A stretch of DNA of 7,389 nt from Bryobacteraceae bacterium. GTDB taxonomy: Bacteria; Acidobacteriota; Terriglobia; Bryobacterales; Bryobacteraceae. Below, one piece after another: positions 1 to 6,502 of the stretch. Location: positions 1 to 7,389 of the forward strand of contig CANGVB010000176.1 of assembly GCA_947456995.1 (NCBI GenBank). Reading direction: 5' to 3'. Numbering within the stretch: the first letter of the stretch is position 1; each line of letters begins with the position of its first letter. A model generated the notes under the pieces. The model saw only the letters and a program-made list of their open reading frames with translations. It was not told where the DNA came from and made no database searches. A program made the position numbers and the translations under genes.

Positions 1-1180
1 TCACCGGTATCACGCGGTCCTGCACAACGTATCGCTCTCGCAATGCCTGCTTCAGTGCTCGATCCCAAGCCCCTTGCTCTGTGCTCGGTCCATCAAAAAC
101 GGGCAAGGCGCCAGTAGAATCATTGGGTACCAGCACGAGCGAATTCTTGTTGGCAGAAACAAATTCCGGCAGGTCGATTGTTTCCCCGGCTCGCTGGGTT
201 TTGGTAGAGCTCACGATACGTGTCCAAGGGACAAAGGCCGCGATCGCCTTTCGTTCCGCTAAGGGGAACTTTGCTGTCAAAGCTTCATCCGTCAACAAGC
301 TGAACATTGCTCTCTTCTGAGCCAACTCGGCACGGAAGGAATTCACCATACAAACCTTGCCGTCACGGTAGGCCTTCACCAGCGGATGGTTCAAATCAAA
401 GCGAAGGAGGAATTCCTGAAGCGATGAGGCACGATAGAGCAAATCAATCCGGTAATCGCCCTTGGTCAAGACTCCGTTTCGATAATCCAGTTGTTCGGGA
501 TTCACCAGTTCTGCCTGATAGCCGTGCTTGCGGAATAGCTCCACGAGAACGGTGTATTCAGCCCCATCTATCGTTTGGAAGGGCTGCTTGAATTCAAGCA
601 CAGCAAGATTGGGTTGTTTCTTCCCACCATAAGCCTTATATGCTTTCAAGATCGCCGAAAGCAGATACTTGGTGCCGCCAAATTTCGTGAGGCTATGTTT
701 CTTGCGAAACTCCTTTACTGGCGGAGCATCATAAAACATGTCAGCGAGCAATTCACCATAAGCGAGACCGGTAGCTGAGGATGCCTGAAAATTCCGGAAT
801 TGCAGAGAACCATTGTTCAGGTTTGTATTTAACAGAGACGCAACGTGTAGGAAGCTATAGCCGGGGTCGATCGATGCAAGCATGCGTTCGGCCGGCAATA
901 ACTCCATTCGCTGCAACAAGCTGGGGTTGGCCAGGGCGAGATTTTCGATTCGTTCAATCGAAGCAAGCAACGACTCTCCCGCTTTGCTCATTTGCTCATA
1001 CTGCTTTGTAGACAGGAAATGAGGGCGAAGAAAAGGAGATGCAAGGCGCGTTCCCACGATCATCCCATGAGCCCGCATCCGCTCGGTTAGAGCATCGGTC
1101 CATTCGAGGTTCGCGTGAGGCGGGCTTTCGAGAATTTTGTTGTAGCGGACGATTGCGTCGTCCACAAGCTTTTGCGCCAT
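1..1180 (-). CDS. Circularly permuted ATP-grasp-like protein, 3' end cut by window edge
   Basis: An open frame of 393 codons starts at the ATG at 1180-1178 and leaves the window at base 1 without a stop. An in-frame stop lies upstream at about 1244-1246 with no other ATG between, so this start is favoured; no clear Shine-Dalgarno is seen. There is no signal peptide, so it is probably cytoplasmic. Residues 240-300 (YRIDLLYR, HPLVKAYRDGKVCMVNSF, then KRAMFSLLTDE) follow the pattern I recall from circularly permuted ATP-grasp proteins related to glutathionylspermidine synthase. Family members ligate amines or amino acids to carboxylates using ATP; the substrate here is unknown. Residues 347-393 (SLVLVPNDSTGALPV, then AWDRAL and YVVQDRV) align with the usual LKPND-YGG-G ATP-binding stretch, but Lys is Val and the glycine loop is lost. 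It diverges from the S46 gene. Family assignment is by recalled pattern and is moderate; the gene itself is well supported. Confidence 0.8.
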   Translation of the reverse strand, partial: MAQKLVDDAIVRYNKILESPPHANLEWTDALTERMRAHGMIVGTRLASPFLRPHFLSTKQYEQMSKAGESLLASIERIENLALANPSLLQRMELLPAERMLASIDPGYSFLHVASLLNTNLNNGSLQFRNFQASSATGLAYGELLADMFYDAPPVKEFRKKHSLTKFGGTKYLLSAILKAYKAYGGKKQPNLAVLEFKQPFQTIDGAEYTVLVELFRKHGYQAELVNPEQLDYRNGVLTKGDYRIDLLYRASSLQEFLLRFDLNHPLVKAYRDGKVCMVNSFRAELAQKRAMFSLLTDEALTAKFPLAERKAIAAFVPWTRIVSSTKTQRAGETIDLPEFVSANKNSLVLVPNDSTGALPVFDGPSTEQGAWDRALKQALRERYVVQDRVIPV

Positions 1181-1183
1181 CGT

Positions 1184-1230
1184 TAAACTTTGTATCAGTA
1201 TGGCATACGGAATCGCAGAATCAAAGTTTA
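1184..1230. repeat. Nested inverted repeat in a divergent intergenic region (candidate operator)
   Basis: TAAACTTTG at 1184-1192 and its exact reverse complement CAAAGTTTA at 1222-1230 form a 9-bp inverted repeat with a 29-base spacer. Inside it, GTATGGCATAC at 1198-1208 is a 5-bp palindrome around a central base. The two dyads are nearly concentric (centres about 1207 and 1203). The element lies between two divergent genes and overlaps the candidate promoter of the leftward gene. A regulator-binding role is inference. Confidence 0.4.
1197..1224 (-). promoter_or_regulatory. Candidate sigma70-type promoter for the leftward ATP-grasp-like gene
   Basis: Reading leftward, TTGATT (1224-1219) could be a -35 box and CATACT (1202-1197) a -10 box, 16 bases apart; each matches consensus at 4 of 6 positions. 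Initiation would fall near 1190, about 10 bases before the ATG, giving a very short leader, which fits the lack of a ribosome binding site. Matches this weak occur by chance. No convincing promoter was found for the rightward gene in the same interval. Confidence 0.22.
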
Positions 1231-1290
1231 TCGACCAATTTCGCTAAGGTAAGCTATTGATAGTAATGGACTTCTCATCGAGACGTCAAA

Positions 1291-1294
1291 AAGG
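1291..1294 (+). promoter_or_regulatory. Possible ribosome binding site for the S46 peptidase ATG
   Basis: AAGG, preceded by a run of A, lies 4 bases before the ATG at 1299. That spacing is slightly short. A rival, TAAGG at 1245-1249, lies 7 bases before an in-frame TTG at 1257. The ATG is preferred because it begins directly at a classical signal peptide. Confidence 0.35.
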
Positions 1295-1298
1295 TAAC

Positions 1299-3359
1299 AT
1301 GAAAGCAGTGAAAAACTCTCTCTTTTTAGGTATTCTCCTCGTCTTTGCACCTCTTGCCCTTGCCGACGACGGAATTTGGCTCCTCAACGAATTCCCGAGG
1401 GCCGCTATCAAGGCAAAGTACGGTTTTGAAGTCTCTGACGCCTTTCTCAAAAATCTCCAGCTTGGCAGTGTCCGGTTCAACAATGGAGGCTCCGGAAGCT
1501 TCGTCTCTGCAGAAGGGCTCGTTTTCACCAATCACCACGTTGGTTCCGACTGCATACAAAAACTGTCATCCAAAGAGCACGATTACCTCAAAGATGGCTT
1601 CATGGCGGCAACGAAGGCTGAAGAGAGAAAATGCCCGGACCTTGAACTGAATGTCCTGCTGAGCATCGAAAATGTCACTGAAAAGGTAAAGGCTTCCGTG
1701 CCCGCTTCTGCCACCCCAGCAGAGGCTGCCAAGCGCCGCAGGGCCGAAATGAGCGCAATCGAGAAAGCTTGTGCAGACCGCACCAGCCACCGCTGTGATG
1801 TAGTCACCCTCTTTAGTGGTGGCCAATATCATCTCTACGAGTATCAGAAGTACACCGACATCCGGCTTGCCTTCGCTCCAGAGAAAGACATCGCCTTTTT
1901 TGGTGGGGATGCCGACAATTTCACCTACCCGCGCTGGAACCTCGACGTTTGCTTCTTCCGCGTATATGAAAACGACAAGCCGCTCAAGCCCCTGCATTTC
2001 TTTCCCTGGTCTCGTGATGGCGTGAAAAAGGGTGAACTCACTTTCGTTTCGGGCAACCCTGGTTCTACCGGGCGCCTCCTTACTTATGCCGAGCTTGAGT
2101 TCCAGCGGGATGTCTCGGTGAAGTTAAACCTGCAGAGAAATCGCGGCCTGATTGCTGCCCTCAAACAATACTCGAAAAAGGGCCCTGAAGAAGCCCGGGT
2201 CGCTCTGGAAGAAATCTTTGGGGCCGAGAATAGCTTCAAAGCCTTGAGTGGCTTTATGACGGGGCTCGCAGACCCTGCCTTTATGGCACGCAAGAAGGCC
2301 GATGAGGCATCCTTCAAAGCTGCAATCGGTAAAGACCCGGACAAGCAGAAGCAATATGGCTCTGTCTGGGACCAACTCAGCGAGATCACCAACGCCTATA
2401 AACCCATCTACCCTGGCCTAATGGTTTTTGAAAACGGGCCCAACCAGTACGGCTCTGTGCTCCCGATCGCTCGCCAGATCTATCGCTATGCCACCGAGCG
2501 TCAAAAGCCCGACGGAGAGCGTCTCCGGGAATACGCAGCAGCTGGCCTGGCCAGTCTCGAAGAAGCCATCTTCAGCACTGCTCCTCTTACAGTGAGTCTC
2601 GAAACTGCCGTCGTAGCCGAATACTTGCGCTTTGCGCTGGAAGTCCTCGGGCCTGACAACGCGGTACTCAAAGCTTTGCTCAACGGCCGGACCCCAGATC
2701 AGGTTGCCGTCGAAGCCATTGCCAACACCAGGCTCTTTTCTGTGGAGGAAAGAAAGCGGTTGGCTGCCTCAGCGGAATTGGTGCAAACCAGCCAGGACGG
2801 GCTCCTTCGCCTAATCCGTATCATCGAACCCGAAGCTCGCAAATACCGCAAGGATTTTGAAGATCGAGTTCAGGCTCGTCAGTCGCTCGAAACTGCCCGG
2901 CTAGCCCAGGCCCAATATGCGTTGGGCGGAAATGTCTACCCTGACGCCACCTTTACCTTCCGAGTGAGCTTCGGCCCGGCTATCGGTTACCGCACGACGA
3001 GCGGCAAAGCAGTCAACTGGATGACGGATTTTGCCGGCATGTACCGACACGCAACTGGAACAGACCCATTTGCATTACCCAAACGATGGATGGATCGCAA
3101 GAATAGTCTGAATCTGAAAGTTCCCTTCAATTTCGTTACCACTGCCGATACGCACGGCGGAAACAGTGGCAGCCCTACCGTGAACACGAAAGGGGAAATC
3201 ATCGGAATTCTCTTTGACGGAAATTTGGAAGGGCTTCCGAATCGATACATTTATACAGATAAACAGGCGCGCAGCGTCCATGTCGCAAGCCAGGGCATTA
3301 TCGAATCCTTCCGAAAGATCTACCAGGCCGATTCATTGCTCAAAGAACTCGGCTTTTAA
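1299..3359 (+). CDS. Secreted S46-family serine dipeptidyl-peptidase (DPP7-like)
   Basis: A 686-residue product, close to the roughly 700 usual for MEROPS family S46. These enzymes remove dipeptides from the free N-terminus of peptides in the periplasm or at the cell surface, feeding amino-acid uptake. Residues 1-22 form a Sec signal peptide (MKAVKN, a hydrophobic core, cleavage after ALA). The chymotrypsin-fold triad motifs are all present: TNHH at 77-80 (His), FGGDADN at 201-207 (Asp), and GGNSGSP with nucleophile Ser623. SGNPGST, another family hallmark, follows the Asp region. Eighteen residues after the Ser comes Gly641 in FDGN. In Porphyromonas DPP11 this position is Arg673 and selects acidic P1 residues, so Gly suggests DPP7-type, mainly hydrophobic P1 preference (inference). 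In-frame alternative starts are TTG at 1257 and ATG at 1266, which would add 14 or 11 residues before the signal. The gene appears monocistronic: it diverges from the left neighbour and converges on the right one. Confidence 0.96.
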   Translation: MKAVKNSLFLGILLVFAPLALADDGIWLLNEFPRAAIKAKYGFEVSDAFLKNLQLGSVRFNNGGSGSFVSAEGLVFTNHHVGSDCIQKLSSKEHDYLKDGFMAATKAEERKCPDLELNVLLSIENVTEKVKASVPASATPAEAAKRRRAEMSAIEKACADRTSHRCDVVTLFSGGQYHLYEYQKYTDIRLAFAPEKDIAFFGGDADNFTYPRWNLDVCFFRVYENDKPLKPLHFFPWSRDGVKKGELTFVSGNPGSTGRLLTYAELEFQRDVSVKLNLQRNRGLIAALKQYSKKGPEEARVALEEIFGAENSFKALSGFMTGLADPAFMARKKADEASFKAAIGKDPDKQKQYGSVWDQLSEITNAYKPIYPGLMVFENGPNQYGSVLPIARQIYRYATERQKPDGERLREYAAAGLASLEEAIFSTAPLTVSLETAVVAEYLRFALEVLGPDNAVLKALLNGRTPDQVAVEAIANTRLFSVEERKRLAASAELVQTSQDGLLRLIRIIEPEARKYRKDFEDRVQARQSLETARLAQAQYALGGNVYPDATFTFRVSFGPAIGYRTTSGKAVNWMTDFAGMYRHATGTDPFALPKRWMDRKNSLNLKVPFNFVTTADTHGGNSGSPTVNTKGEIIGILFDGNLEGLPNRYIYTDKQARSVHVASQGIIESFRKIYQADSLLKELGF

Positions 3360-3367
3360 CGATCAAC

Positions 3368-3385
3368 TTCAGTTTGCCAACTGAA
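3368..3385. terminator. Small hairpin at a convergent gene junction, possible weak terminator
   Basis: TTCAGTT (3368-3374), a 4-base loop and AACTGAA (3379-3385) form a perfect 7-bp stem. It sits in the 9-base gap between the S46 stop and the end of the TonB-like gene, and includes the latter's stop codon (3369-3371). The stem is AT-rich and no T run follows on either strand, so it is not a textbook intrinsic terminator. Confidence 0.3.
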
Positions 3386-4382
3386 ATTGAACTCGCACGA
3401 TTGCTGCTTGTTCAACCGCTTGCCCTTGCCTGCTTGCGGGGCGAAACTGGATCTGGGCTGCTGCCAGGGCTGCATTCTCGTCCAGGCCATGGCCAAGACC
3501 ACGCACAACGGTTAACACCTTAAGTCTGCCATCAGCTCCAAACAGGATGCGCAGATGTACTTCGCCCTCGATCCCCAGACGGCGCGCTTCTTCGGTGTAG
3601 AGAGGCCGCGGCTTACTCAGGATTTCAACACCCTTGAAATCAGACTCAGGCATCGATTCGCGATCCCTGCGCACCTGCCTGGCGCTGATCGGGCTCGCCT
3701 CAAATGAAGTAGCCATCAAAGTGCCTGGCGATCGTGGTTTCGGCGCTGCTGGCTCGACACTCCCAAAGGCATCACCCTGCGCAACAGCCATACGCGATTT
3801 TCCCGGTCGCACAGCTTCTGCGCTTTCAAATCCGCTGGTTTGTGCAACCCCGGTTCGACTATCCGGTTTGCGCTCCAAAGCGCCAGCCGGATTTCCAAAG
3901 CCTCCAGTTGCGATTCGAGCCGGCTCTCGTTCGACACGAGCAGGCGCCGGATTCGTGGTCTGGAAACTGCCGACAACAGGTTTCGGTGCAGGCAGGGAAG
4001 GAGCCTTAATCTCGGGTATCGATGCCTTAAGCTCAACTTTGGCTGGCGACACACTCGGTGGTGCAGGCAACTCAATGCTTCGGGCTGGGGTGGCAATCGC
4101 CGTCTCGATCAGTTGGGCCTTCGGTGCTGGCCTTTTCATGGGCGCCACAGTGGGCTTGGCCATTACGGGAACTTGCACGGGGTCGGGGAGACGGCTCAAG
4201 CTCACCATCTGAATTCTAGGTGGCCTCAGGGGCTTCTCGCTCGACGGAATCTTCACCCAAGCCACCAAACAAAATACCAGCGCATTTGCCAGCAGCCCCG
4301 CACCTAGTCTGCGAAAACCATCTTGAGCGCTTTGCTCTTCCAGGCCTGAAAAGTCTGGGCCAGCTTTTGATTCAAAGCTCAC
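3369..4382 (-). CDS. TonB-like energy-transducer protein with repeat-containing linker
   Basis: A 337-residue protein that should span the periplasm from an inner-membrane anchor. Residues 1-24 are a short cytoplasmic tail, about 26-44 (LGAGLLANALVFCLVAWVK) a single membrane segment, and about 48-250 a Pro/Ala-rich linker. Residues 250-337 are a TonB C-terminal domain (KPRPLYTEEARRLGIEG, then DENAALAAAQIQFRPA). In TonB this domain contacts TonB-dependent outer-membrane receptors and passes on energy from ExbB/ExbD; neither partner is visible here. The linker holds six units of about 22 residues, listed separately. The start is GTG at 4382-4380, overlapping the upstream stop by 4 bases (GTGA), so translational coupling with the Tat/M48-like gene is likely. 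The receptor served is unknown. It could be one of several specialised TonB paralogues, as is common in Acidobacteriota. Confidence 0.93.
   Translation of the reverse strand: MSFESKAGPDFSGLEEQSAQDGFRRLGAGLLANALVFCLVAWVKIPSSEKPLRPPRIQMVSLSRLPDPVQVPVMAKPTVAPMKRPAPKAQLIETAIATPARSIELPAPPSVSPAKVELKASIPEIKAPSLPAPKPVVGSFQTTNPAPARVEREPARIATGGFGNPAGALERKPDSRTGVAQTSGFESAEAVRPGKSRMAVAQGDAFGSVEPAAPKPRSPGTLMATSFEASPISARQVRRDRESMPESDFKGVEILSKPRPLYTEEARRLGIEGEVHLRILFGADGRLKVLTVVRGLGHGLDENAALAAAQIQFRPASRQGQAVEQAAIVRVQFQLAN
3627..3977 (-). repeat. Six degenerate ~22-residue repeats in the TonB-like linker
   Basis: In the protein, small residues followed by Phe recur with near-constant spacing: GSF140, GGF162, SGF185, DAF206, TSF227 and SDF249, at intervals of 22, 23, 21, 21 and 22. 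Most units also carry a small, acidic or Pro-containing stretch after the Phe and a basic/Pro stretch before the next unit. GGFGNPAG in unit two is the best preserved and resembles the GGFGDPNG-type repeats I recall in acidobacterial TonB-like proteins. The repeat is visible in protein only, not as near-identical DNA, which suggests an old duplication. Confidence 0.6.
4379..4382 (-). other. GTGA stop/start overlap between two coding regions
   Basis: On the minus strand, bases 4382-4379 read GTGA. GTG starts the TonB-like gene and TGA ends the Tat/M48-like gene. Such 4-base overlaps usually mean co-transcription and translational re-initiation. No strong Shine-Dalgarno precedes the GTG, which fits coupling. 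Confidence 0.75.
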
Positions 4383-6166
4383 TTCGGGCTACCTGGCTCA
4401 GACAAGGCAGCAGTCTTGGAGGGATTCGTTGCTGGCAGTCTGCTCAACTTCAGATTTACAGGAGCTACTTCAAAAGGCATCTTCTCCCGCGCCGAAAGCA
4501 ATGCAATGGATCGTGTCTTCATGAGATAGCTATGATTCGCCCAAGGCTCCAGCTTGACTCGCGATCCCAGGGGTAAAGCCGCAACTTGTTCCAGCTTCGA
4601 GTCTTCGATCAACGGCGCTTTCGCCAGCAGGTCCATGAACTCCGGTGTCTTCAGATACATCGTCAAGTCATTCCCAAGAGTGGCTTGAATCAGCCGCGGC
4701 AGACTTGGGCTCTTTTGCTGCAGAGCTTTCAGAAACAAACCTGCCCCGCCAAGCTTGTCCTTGTATGGGGAGTTGGCCAGCAATACCGTAGCTTTTTTCA
4801 TGGCACTGGCCACTTCTTCAGGCGTCCGTGAAAACCGGAACTGGTCGAGTACCGTCTCGTCTTCCACCATCGTCCGGTCGTTAAACGAATACTCAGTTCT
4901 GGTAGGGTGAGCCAGAGCAATATGCGCCAGCTCCATTGCAAGCACTAGCGCAAGGCTCGCCTCATCTGGCAGAACATCTACCAGTCCACGGCTGATCGTA
5001 AGCGTATGCCCAATCGTGAAGGTCTCTAGCGGCGTCGTCAACAGCAGCCGGCACTGCGCTTCAATATCCAGCTCATTGGTGACAATCAGATTGTTCACCA
5101 CCGTGTTCAGAATCTTGTCCACTTCGCCACGCGGGGCAATCAAGCCAATTTTCTCGAGCCTCTCGATCACATTGGTTTCCGCTTCCCGCTCCCACCTGCG
5201 TTGCCCCTCTAGAGGTGAAACTTCCTGTTTGGCCTCGTTATCGTTGACTTGCCCTTCTGATTCGACAAGCATTGAGGTCAATTCTTCCAGCTTCCGCTTG
5301 CTTTGAGAATCGTAGCTCCAAATCCGCGTTTGCCCTTTGAACCGTGAGGCACTCCGGCTACCTGTCCCGTCTTTCTGGGAGACGGTATCTTCGACATAAA
5401 TGACTGCCGGAATCCATACGCCAGGGGCCGTATTGACTCTCCAGCTATCGAAGTGAAAATAGACGCCATCCTCACTTCGCAAAGTGTAAGTACCATTGAG
5501 CCGAACCACGCAGGCATCCTGGTCTTCCACCCAAATCCGGCCCAGAAACTTTCCGGCCTGATCCTGCGCCACCGGTGCCACATCAAATACGAGACACCGC
5601 ACGTCTCCCAGAAATTCTCGACGCACGAAATCAAACTTGTACGACTTGCGGTCAAACGACTTCGAATCAATCAACGCCATTTGCGCAAACCCTACCGGAA
5701 GAAACGCAACCGGCTCCTGTGCTTCCGTCGCAGGCCCTGCCTTTTTGAAAAACGGAAGCCGTCCCTTTGGCTTGCTCTCTACAACTACCGGTGCCTCAAT
5801 ACTTCTCTTCACAAACGAGACGTAATTGATGGAATTGATCAGAACCATACGCCCTAGAAAGTAATGGTCCCGCCCCTCTTTGGAACTGCTCGAAGCGCTA
5901 GCTTCTTCCTGAATATAGGTCTCGACGATTGGGTTGCGCTCGGATAGGATCTTCATCATTCGCTGCTCTGCAGCAATCACACGATCCAGCAAGCGGTCTA
6001 CCGCACTATTTGCTTCAGCTGCCTTTTCTTCTGCTGCCGGCATGGGAACACCGAATGCTGTTAAACCGCAAGCCGCCTGAAACAAGCCTCGACGGGAGAT
6101 CTCGCTACGCGATTGAGAGAGGCTGGTCTGATCGAATTTCACTCCGAATTTCACTTTGAATTTCAC
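4379..6166 (-). CDS. Tat-exported LolA-like/M48-like protein with degenerate zinc motif (probable pseudopeptidase)
   Basis: A 595-residue protein. Residues 23-30 (ISRRGLFQ) match the twin-arginine export motif, followed by a modest hydrophobic stretch and likely cleavage near PMPAA (about 45), so it should be exported folded. Residues about 55-320 include RIWVEDQDACVVRLNG and FHFDSWRVN, resembling the LolA / lipoprotein-sorting-like beta fold (tentative). Residues about 330-490 resemble an M48 metalloprotease domain: RLLLTTPLETF, then DVLPDEASLALVLA, then MELAHIALAH. The usual HExxH reads M411-E-L-A-H415, so the first zinc-ligand His is absent; the downstream ExxAD-like site reads E450-E-V-A-S. 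Zinc proteolysis is therefore doubtful, and a scaffold or chaperone role is possible. An in-frame TAA at about 6184-6186 precludes earlier starts. Translation begins at GTG 6166, or at GTGs 6154 or 6142 within the 12-bp repeat. It overlaps the TonB-like gene downstream. Confidence 0.88.
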   Translation of the reverse strand: MKFKVKFGVKFDQTSLSQSRSEISRRGLFQAACGLTAFGVPMPAAEEKAAEANSAVDRLLDRVIAAEQRMMKILSERNPIVETYIQEEASASSSSKEGRDHYFLGRMVLINSINYVSFVKRSIEAPVVVESKPKGRLPFFKKAGPATEAQEPVAFLPVGFAQMALIDSKSFDRKSYKFDFVRREFLGDVRCLVFDVAPVAQDQAGKFLGRIWVEDQDACVVRLNGTYTLRSEDGVYFHFDSWRVNTAPGVWIPAVIYVEDTVSQKDGTGSRSASRFKGQTRIWSYDSQSKRKLEELTSMLVESEGQVNDNEAKQEVSPLEGQRRWEREAETNVIERLEKIGLIAPRGEVDKILNTVVNNLIVTNELDIEAQCRLLLTTPLETFTIGHTLTISRGLVDVLPDEASLALVLAMELAHIALAHPTRTEYSFNDRTMVEDETVLDQFRFSRTPEEVASAMKKATVLLANSPYKDKLGGAGLFLKALQQKSPSLPRLIQATLGNDLTMYLKTPEFMDLLAKAPLIEDSKLEQVAALPLGSRVKLEPWANHSYLMKTRSIALLSAREKMPFEVAPVNLKLSRLPATNPSKTAALSEPGSPK

Positions 6167-6169
6167 TTT
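6134..6169. repeat. Three tandem 12-bp repeats containing the alternative GTG starts of the Tat protein
   Basis: GAATTTCACTCC (6134-6145), GAATTTCACTTT (6146-6157) and GAATTTCACTTT (6158-6169) are consecutive; the last two are identical and the first differs at two end bases. On the minus strand each unit reads as codons for K or G, then V, K, F, and each contains an in-frame GTG (6166, 6154, 6142). Because the unit is 12 bases, gain or loss of a copy keeps the frame and only lengthens or shortens the basic N-terminus ahead of the twin-arginine motif. Confidence 0.85.
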
Positions 6170-6260
6170 CTGGGCGAAACCAACTTAGTGGCGCGCACTC
6201 ATGGCAGAGGCTCTGGGACTCAAATCGCAGTCTGGAGGAGCGGATACTTTGGGTGGGGCT

Positions 6261-6270
6261 GAATTTCACT
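6261..6270. repeat. Solitary fourth copy of GAATTTCACT
   Basis: This 10-mer is identical to the core of each unit of the tandem repeat at 6134-6169 and has the same orientation, 91 bases beyond the end of the array. It lies in non-coding DNA, so it could be a binding site or a remnant of an older, longer repeat tract. Confidence 0.5.
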
Positions 6271-6329
6271 GCGCTCTGACTACTCTCTTATCGAGCCCTA
6301 GCCTTGAAATCGAGCACAACTCTGCCCGC

Positions 6330-6359
6330 TTGAATCCTCACTCCGTGCGATTCGATAAA
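6330..6359 (+). promoter_or_regulatory. Candidate promoter for the DUF1549 gene
   Basis: TTGAAT (6330-6335) and GATAAA (6354-6359) are 18 bases apart, each matching sigma70 boxes at 4 of 6 positions. Initiation near 6366 would leave a leader of about 137 bases. The evidence is weak; it is the best pair I found in this interval. Confidence 0.2.
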
Positions 6360-6502
6360 TCCGTCACTGTCCTCTTGTCACTCTTATCGCCCCAACCCAA
6401 CCTGCTTTGAGATTTTTCTCGGCACAACTCCATCGCCACCCCGTTCCACTCTCTGCAAAGCCGACCTGCTCCTGATATCTTCGTAGTGCACAACCACACA
6501 GC

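Larger units (their letters stand above)
6170..6502. other. Divergent intergenic region without a convincing gene
   Basis: About 333 bases separate the Tat/M48-like start from the DUF1549 start. It holds a lone copy of the 10-mer from the tandem repeat (6261-6270), two direct copies of CTCTTATCG (6285-6293 and 6381-6389) with an inverted TCGATAA between them (6352-6358), and a weak rightward promoter-like pair. A 69-codon frame at 6201-6410 has no recognisable similarity and is not called. No tRNA or structured RNA was recognised. Confidence 0.6.

Noticed and set aside
74..1011. Several short plus-strand frames across the left end
   Set aside because: All lie opposite the continuous 393-codon minus-strand frame, which has coherent protein character.
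1566..1997. Minus-strand open frame (143 codons) within the S46 gene
   Set aside because: It lies wholly opposite conserved S46 sequence and shows no family signature.
3360..3368. Strong bidirectional terminator between S46 and the TonB-like gene
   Set aside because: Only a 7-bp AT-rich hairpin without a T tract is present, so it is listed only as a weak candidate.
3634..4212. Plus-strand open frame (192 codons) opposite the TonB-like gene
   Set aside because: It is antisense to the linker, is low-complexity Gly/Ala/Ser-rich, and has no recognisable domain.
6170..6260. Repeats near 6134-6270 as a CRISPR array or insertion-sequence end
   Set aside because: Units are only 12 bases, directly adjacent with no spacers, and partly coding; no transposase or target duplication is present.
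6201..6410. 69-codon plus-strand frame in the divergent intergenic region
   Set aside because: No ribosome binding site, no recognisable motif, composition like the surrounding non-coding DNA.
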